Source of the DNA: Gemmataceae bacterium
GTDB taxonomy: Bacteria; Planctomycetota; Planctomycetia; Gemmatales; Gemmataceae
Direction: 5' to 3'
Length of the DNA stretch: 64,000 nt
Assembly: GCA_009692065.1 (NCBI GenBank)
Contig: SHZY01000002.1
Span: 1-64,000, forward strand
Part shown: piece by piece, positions 61,101-64,000 of the stretch
Numbering within the stretch: position 1 is the first letter of the stretch
Layout of the letters: every line of letters starts with the position of its first letter
Program-made: the position numbers and the translations under genes
The notes under the pieces: model-generated
What the model saw: only the letters and a program-made list of their open reading frames with translations
Told to the model about the DNA's origin: nothing
Database searches by the model: none

Positions 61101-61472
61101 GGCCTGGGCGTGATAGGAGGTCAAGTGGGCCAGCTCTGCGGATGCGAGGGCCGCGCCGACTTTGACCTGGTTCTTGTTAATGTACTCCAGCAGTTGCGCC
61201 CGGGCGGCGGTGAACAGGGCGAAGCGCTGCACGGGGTCCTTCTGCCTGGCCTCGGCGATGTTGACGCGGGCCATTTCGAGGGGCAAGGCCGCGGCGAGCA
61301 CCGGGTCGCCGCGATTGAGCAGTTGCTCGATCTTGGCGCGGGCGAAATCGTTCCAGCCCTTGAGGCGCAACTGGCGGACCAGTTCCAGCTCGTTCTCCGC
61401 CGTTTCCTGGGCCCAAAGCGGAGAGGCGGCCCCGAGCGTTAGCAATCCGGCGATCAAGAGCATGCGCTTCAT
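58080..61472 (-). CDS. Very large exported TPR/alpha-helical protein with repeat-derived tail
   Basis: The 1130-residue product starts at ATG 61472 (MKRMLLIAGLLTLGAA), a signal peptide ending PLWAQ. The rest is a long all-helical solenoid of degenerate TPR-type repeats rich in Ala, Lys and Asp (WNDFARAKIEQLLNRGDP, AKAFISRMPKY, EDVQRYREAFLGWQAF). No catalytic domain is seen. Its last 30 or so residues (DHFAACGFAFARPHARAK to CGTVS) are encoded by two palindromic repeats, so the natural stop was probably lost. It is probably a periplasmic scaffold, and the smaller TPR gene downstream may act with it. rnpB starts 125 bases away on the other strand. Confidence 0.82.
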   Translation of the reverse strand: MKRMLLIAGLLTLGAASPLWAQETAENELELVRQLRLKGWNDFARAKIEQLLNRGDPVLAAALPLEMARVNIAEARQKDPVQRFALFTAARAQLLEYINKNQVKVGAALASAELAHLTSYHAQAILSTAMREEDNKSRHDKARPAEVMFLQAGKDLADAAKAMEAALQAAADTETKAILTGELKQTRFDAAVNIYDQARTYVNRSKIEIDGARSKLMGQAIDSFKKMQDDGTSEAGWLANAWLMKLNMEVQTPDDVNKYHNYIMKWKDDKASQPFIQPAVRLVRYFRLQDVTLNRPDDSDTTGGNATTAKLKLSPLDRLKLVQFEGDAWLKSYPAHHKTYEGQGVLYEVAMAYMIAANLEKDQKVAGPAHLKAALLHFEKLEKIDGDLSERARQMVMSIKFKTLDTKGELSTFEDNLTAAMIERTKVIKISGDMENPKLDDPAKLDAQRKLHLKAVISSLNKALALTTSSTPVAKTDDARFYLCGAYLVSGDPYRAAVVAEALGRARATKRAQEGASTALATYAALSSRSPNDLALRKRLNDMCEFILAEKNWSADPVASLANYHLAMAERDANPKKAIAHLEKLTSDFTDFIYTQGQGAFICEDARRKTEDKKEQSFYLEKAKAFISRMPKYTASDSPSVITMYFYAKGQMSKYMYADAMEELNGKEGLKAIKKCIEMKTYVQGLQADFDKLPGKTISEKNREQLDFEMRIMLKYGDLGIAKAKFRSDAKDRFDEVLTATKTVVDDALQRAAKTPADKLIPMKDYDITGEILSLALRANVQKGDIVKGQAILGVLQRLANEKEEKVSGNAVAVLLNDIGGQIKRMVEEKDSNLKATQGNYELFLGIIAKEYEAKGIDNNAAILLANAYKSLNLHCKAAPMFAKVKAPASIDKVLPKKTGKETDAELAARQIIDDEQNRHWSIQIEYIRALRACKEPESLNTAEKVASDLIANKNSRFQIQAMSEKNLLLEDVQRYREAFLGWQAFMKNPSISGVNLNRPEVQKIYFPAYFNYVRCYYKIATLDPKITDRPKMIASGAKLIVNLEFSKTPEGWNVAGPLFQELFKDKEYEPLKKEYDRQKKERLDLKKGAALPKELRDHFAACGFAFARPHARAKPQAAKSMILGCGTVS

Positions 61473-61597
61473 GGGAATCTCTGCTTTCCGAGATGAGGAT
61501 GGACTCTCCCGTTCAGTATAAAACCCGCGCACGGGGAGGGTCAAGCAATTTACCGCGAGATCCTCACGCAATTCTCGCGCGTCCTGCTAGGATAAGG

Positions 61598-62090
61598 GAA
61601 CCTCCGTGAGTCGGCAGGACGGTCGCTGTTCGGCGTGTTTCACGCTGAAGAGAGGAAAGTCCGGGCTCCTTCGGACCTCGGTGATGGGTAACGCCCACCG
61701 TCCAAGCAAGGCACTTGTGCCGAGCGAGGATAGGGAAAGTGCAACAGAAAGATACCGCCTGGAGGAGTCCGTAGTCAGCGGTCCGTAGTCCGTGGCATGA
61801 AAGCTTCTTGCTACTGACGACGGACCACTGACTACGGACTCTTCCCGGTAAGGGTGAAATGGCGGGGGAGCGCAAGCTCCTTAATGTAAGAGCCCACCAG
61901 CAGCCGGGTGACCGGCTGGCTCGGCAAACCCCACCGGGAGCAAGGCCAAATAGGGAAGCAGGACTGGTCCGATCCGTCATGACTTTCGGGTAGGCTGCTC
62001 GAGTGCCGGAGCAATCCGGCGCCTAGATAAATGACCGTCACGAGGGCAACCTCGGACAGAACCCGGCTTACCGTCGGCTTGCGGAGGTTT
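61598..62090 (+). ncRNA. rnpB: RNase P RNA (bacterial type A)
   Basis: All universal blocks are present in order: GAGAGGAAAGTCCGGGCTCC (P4 5' side region), ACAGAAAGATACCGCC, GGTAAGGGTGAAA, TAAGAGCCCACC, and near the 3' end AGATAAATGACCGTC and ACAGAACCCGGCTTACCG. P1 pairs AACCTCCG (61599-61606) with CGGAGGTT (62082-62089), which sets the ends. The RNA is the catalytic part of the tRNA 5'-processing enzyme. It is about 490 bases, longer than the usual 350-400, largely because of a 77-base hairpin in the P12 position. No T-run terminator is seen, but a family C palindrome begins eight bases downstream. Confidence 0.95.
61765..61841. repeat. Repeat-like hairpin in the P12 region of rnpB
   Basis: GAGTCCGTAGTCAG at the left pairs with CTGACTACGGACTC at the right and continues inward with few mismatches (about 30 pairs in all). 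The iterated GTCCGTAGTC wording looks like a dispersed repeat rather than a typical P12. Confidence 0.75.
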
Positions 62091-62097
62091 CTGGTTT

Positions 62098-62141
62098 CCT
62101 CGTTTAGCGCCCGCATGGCGTCATGCGGGCGCTAAACGAGG
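62098..62141. repeat. Family C repeat, intact copy
   Basis: CCTCGTTTAGCGCCCGCATG (62098-62117) and its exact complement (62122-62141) surround GCGT. This is the best-preserved member of the family. It lies between rnpB and the convergent TetR gene. Confidence 0.92.
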
Positions 62142-62151
62142 AAAACACCAA

Positions 62152-62784
62152 TCAGGTTTGCAAACACTTCAACATACACTCAATCGCCCGCGGCACATAA
62201 TCACGCTCGTTGTAAATCGGAATCCCCAGCGGCAACGTCAGCGTGTAGCCGAGCGCGGTGCGGATCAACTCCCAGGCGCCGACGCGCGGGTCGAGCCCCT
62301 TGCGGAACGCGCCGGATTGCTGCCCCTCGCGGATCACCTGCGCAAGCATCTTTTCGCTGTCAAGGTAGAACGTCTTCAGGCAATCGGCGATATCGTCGTC
62401 GTTCGTTTCGACGAGGCTGCGGTGCATGATGTGAAAATCGAGGGCGTGCTCGCGCGTGCTGCCGATATAGAGATCGACGATGGCGTGTAGCCGTTTCAGC
62501 GGGTCTTCGATCCGCGCGGTGTCAGTCTGCCAGCGGTGGATGGTGGCGAGGCGGATGTCGTCCAGCACTTCGAGGAAGAGTTTTTTCTTGCTGTGGAAAT
62601 GGCGGTACAAGACAGGCTCGGTCACGCCGGCGGCCTGGGCGATCTTCTCCGTCGTCGTTTGCTGATAGCCGAGCGTCACGAAGAGTTGCTTGGCGTGCCG
62701 CATGAGTTGCCGTTTGCGGTCGGCCTTGCACATGCGCGACGTCGATTTGATCTTGGCCCCGCGGCTTTTTTGGGTGGCGTCCAT
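62152..62784 (-). CDS. TetR/AcrR-family transcriptional regulator
   Basis: The 210-residue protein has a basic N-terminal extension, then a TetR helix-turn-helix (about residues 30-75) with MRHAKQLFVTLGYQQTTTEK, IAQAAGVTEPVLYRHFHSKK and KLFLEVLDDI. The C-terminal ligand domain (about 80-210) is not specific. It would act as a dimeric repressor of an efflux or metabolic gene. Its target is unclear, because its neighbours are rnpB and a truncated gene. Repeats flank it on both sides. Confidence 0.93.
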   Translation of the reverse strand: MDATQKSRGAKIKSTSRMCKADRKRQLMRHAKQLFVTLGYQQTTTEKIAQAAGVTEPVLYRHFHSKKKLFLEVLDDIRLATIHRWQTDTARIEDPLKRLHAIVDLYIGSTREHALDFHIMHRSLVETNDDDIADCLKTFYLDSEKMLAQVIREGQQSGAFRKGLDPRVGAWELIRTALGYTLTLPLGIPIYNERDYVPRAIECMLKCLQT

Positions 62785-62807
62785 TCTTGACCGTATGCTT
62801 CAGTTTA

Positions 62808-62863
62808 GCCGCTGGCGGCGTAGCATTCGCGATGTAGTCCGCGAATGCTACGCCGCCAGCGGC
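62808..62863. repeat. Family D repeat, intact copy
   Basis: GCCGCTGGCGGCGTAGCATT continuing to CGCG (62808-62831) pairs exactly with 62840-62863 over 24 bases. It lies between the TetR gene and the last gene. Confidence 0.9.
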
Positions 62864-62873
62864 AAAACGATTT

Positions 62874-64000
62874 TCAGTTCCGCATCGATTTCCAGGTCTC
62901 GATGGCCCACTCCAGGTCGCTCTCATCCTGAAGGTAAACGCTGCACAGTGCGAAGCTGCCTTCGATCGCGGAGTACCCCTTGAGGTTCCACAGCGTTTGG
63001 CCGTCCTCTTCGTAGGGGAGGAACACGGCACGCCCCAGCAACTCGCCATCCTGGTGCGTGAGGATCTTGCCTTCTTCGGGCCAGGGCCGACTGTCGAGGA
63101 TCTCCTCGGCGGTCATCGTTTCGTCGTTTTCGCCGGTGACGGACCAGGAGGTGAACCAGACGGTTCGGCTGCCGTGCCAGGCGCACCATGTCTCGCCGCC
63201 GGCTTCCCATTCCTCCGCCATTTCGCCTGGGATGGTCAGCGACCAGCTACCCGTCAAGGTGACGTGTACCGGACCGCGGCGATAGCCGATCAAGCGGGCG
63301 GCCGGATCGATTGCGCCAGCCCGGCGTTCGATCTCGTCTTCGAGGCCCTCCTCGTGCTGGAACTCGGCGTAGCCAAAGTATTCGTTGAGGTAGCCGATCA
63401 ATTCGCGCCATTCGCGCCAGGGGACAGCGCAGTTCGGATCGAGATGGTGGGCACGCTCCAGATCGAGATGGATATCCATCAAGAGTTCGCCCTCGTCCTC
63501 AACGATGGGCACGCGCCAGCGGACATCTTGCCAGAGCCTGGTCAACGCCCGGCCCAGAAAGAACGCGGCGCCGACCCCTTCGGGCCACCAGGGAAAGAAC
63601 GCGATGCCGCGCTCCGGCGCCTCGACCAGGTCGTCGAACCAGGCCGGGTCGCGCGGGCCGCTGGGCGTGAGAATGCCGGTCTGCTCCGGATAGCTGTAAT
63701 CAAGTGGCATTGACACCATGCGGATGCCGACGTCGTCCTCCTTGCAATTCTCGACGACGACCCGGGCCAGCGCGCTCAACCATTGCAGCATTTCCTGGCG
63801 GACCGCGCCGGCGTCGCCATCGAAGAAGTAGCCGGTCTCATCGCCGACGTCCTCGTCGCCCGCCGGTCCGTCCCATTCGACGCGGAATTGCGCGGCCAGA
63901 GAGTGCAGGAGATTGCACAGGAAGATATGGTAGCCTGGTCCCGCCGTGGAAGTCTTGGCGCTGACGACGCAGACACCGGCTTCCGGCACGCTGATCTCAA
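62874..64000 (-). CDS. Hypothetical protein, 5' end beyond the window
   Basis: The frame has at least 375 codons and stays open to the right edge, reading EISVPEAGVCVVSAK before any good start. GTG 63989 is in frame but has no clear Shine-Dalgarno, so the gene probably begins outside. The product is acidic and Trp-rich, with no signal or membrane helix in view (ALTRLWQDVRWRVPIVEDE, AGGETWCAWHGSRTVWF, AIETWKSMRN). No family is recognised. It may be a cytoplasmic protein of a planctomycete-specific group. Confidence 0.7.
   Translation of the reverse strand, partial: EISVPEAGVCVVSAKTSTAGPGYHIFLCNLLHSLAAQFRVEWDGPAGDEDVGDETGYFFDGDAGAVRQEMLQWLSALARVVVENCKEDDVGIRMVSMPLDYSYPEQTGILTPSGPRDPAWFDDLVEAPERGIAFFPWWPEGVGAAFFLGRALTRLWQDVRWRVPIVEDEGELLMDIHLDLERAHHLDPNCAVPWREWRELIGYLNEYFGYAEFQHEEGLEDEIERRAGAIDPAARLIGYRRGPVHVTLTGSWSLTIPGEMAEEWEAGGETWCAWHGSRTVWFTSWSVTGENDETMTAEEILDSRPWPEEGKILTHQDGELLGRAVFLPYEEDGQTLWNLKGYSAIEGSFALCSVYLQDESDLEWAIETWKSMRN

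Overview
The window looks like a chromosomal segment of a high-GC planctomycete, most likely Gemmatales-like (inferred from family content; I have not computed GC or placed it phylogenetically). The markers are DUF1501 and DUF1549/DUF1553 proteins, a BBP7-type beta-barrel protein, an SdrD_B-repeat surface protein with an N-terminal LEGRALPS-type motif, many secreted beta-propeller and TPR proteins, and dozens of palindromic intergenic repeats. About 48 genes or gene remnants are supported, plus RNase P RNA.

Layout. 1-8.9 kb: secreted sialidase-like protein, acyltransferase/acyl-activating fusion, DUF1501 protein, TrmJ-like tRNA methyltransferase, double alpha/beta hydrolase and a small zinc-ribbon protein. 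9-15 kb: an ExbB-ExbD-ExbD-ExbD cluster followed by a membrane-anchored protein and a single-span protein with a terpenoid-cyclase-like toroid. 15-21.2 kb: esterase, lutABC (lactate oxidation), citrate synthase and seryl-tRNA synthetase. 21.5-31 kb: cell surface genes (SdrD_B protein, BBP7 protein, phosphate-type porin, Cys-rich secreted protein) around hemW and a secreted glutathione peroxidase. 31-37.5 kb: frameshifted permease, membrane and coiled-coil proteins, 2-hydroxyacid dehydrogenase, pxpA and pxpC. 37.6-44.3 kb: a giant PQQ-propeller protein, a MoaD-like/ThiF-like pair and a secreted Gfo/Idh/MocA protein. 44.4-50.6 kb: an ECF sigma factor and a 1,858-residue partner that joins an anti-sigma zinc finger to an alpha-2-macroglobulin-like periplasmic protein. 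50.9-56.8 kb: DUF1549/DUF1553 plus DUF1501 pair, zinc-ribbon membrane protein, WD40 protein and a decayed hydrolase. 56.8-64 kb: two TPR proteins, rnpB, a TetR regulator and a truncated hypothetical gene.

The best candidates for an undescribed system are (i) the sigma / anti-sigma-macroglobulin pair, which resembles a direct envelope-proteolysis sensor, and (ii) the ExbB/ExbD cluster linked to a TonB-like single-span toroid protein. The other main theme is repeats. At least ten families of inverted repeats sit between genes, and some have entered genes: inside trmJ, at the C-termini of two proteins, and apparently in stem P12 of RNase P RNA. Two genes carry inactivating lesions (31.1-32.2 kb and 55.7-56.8 kb).
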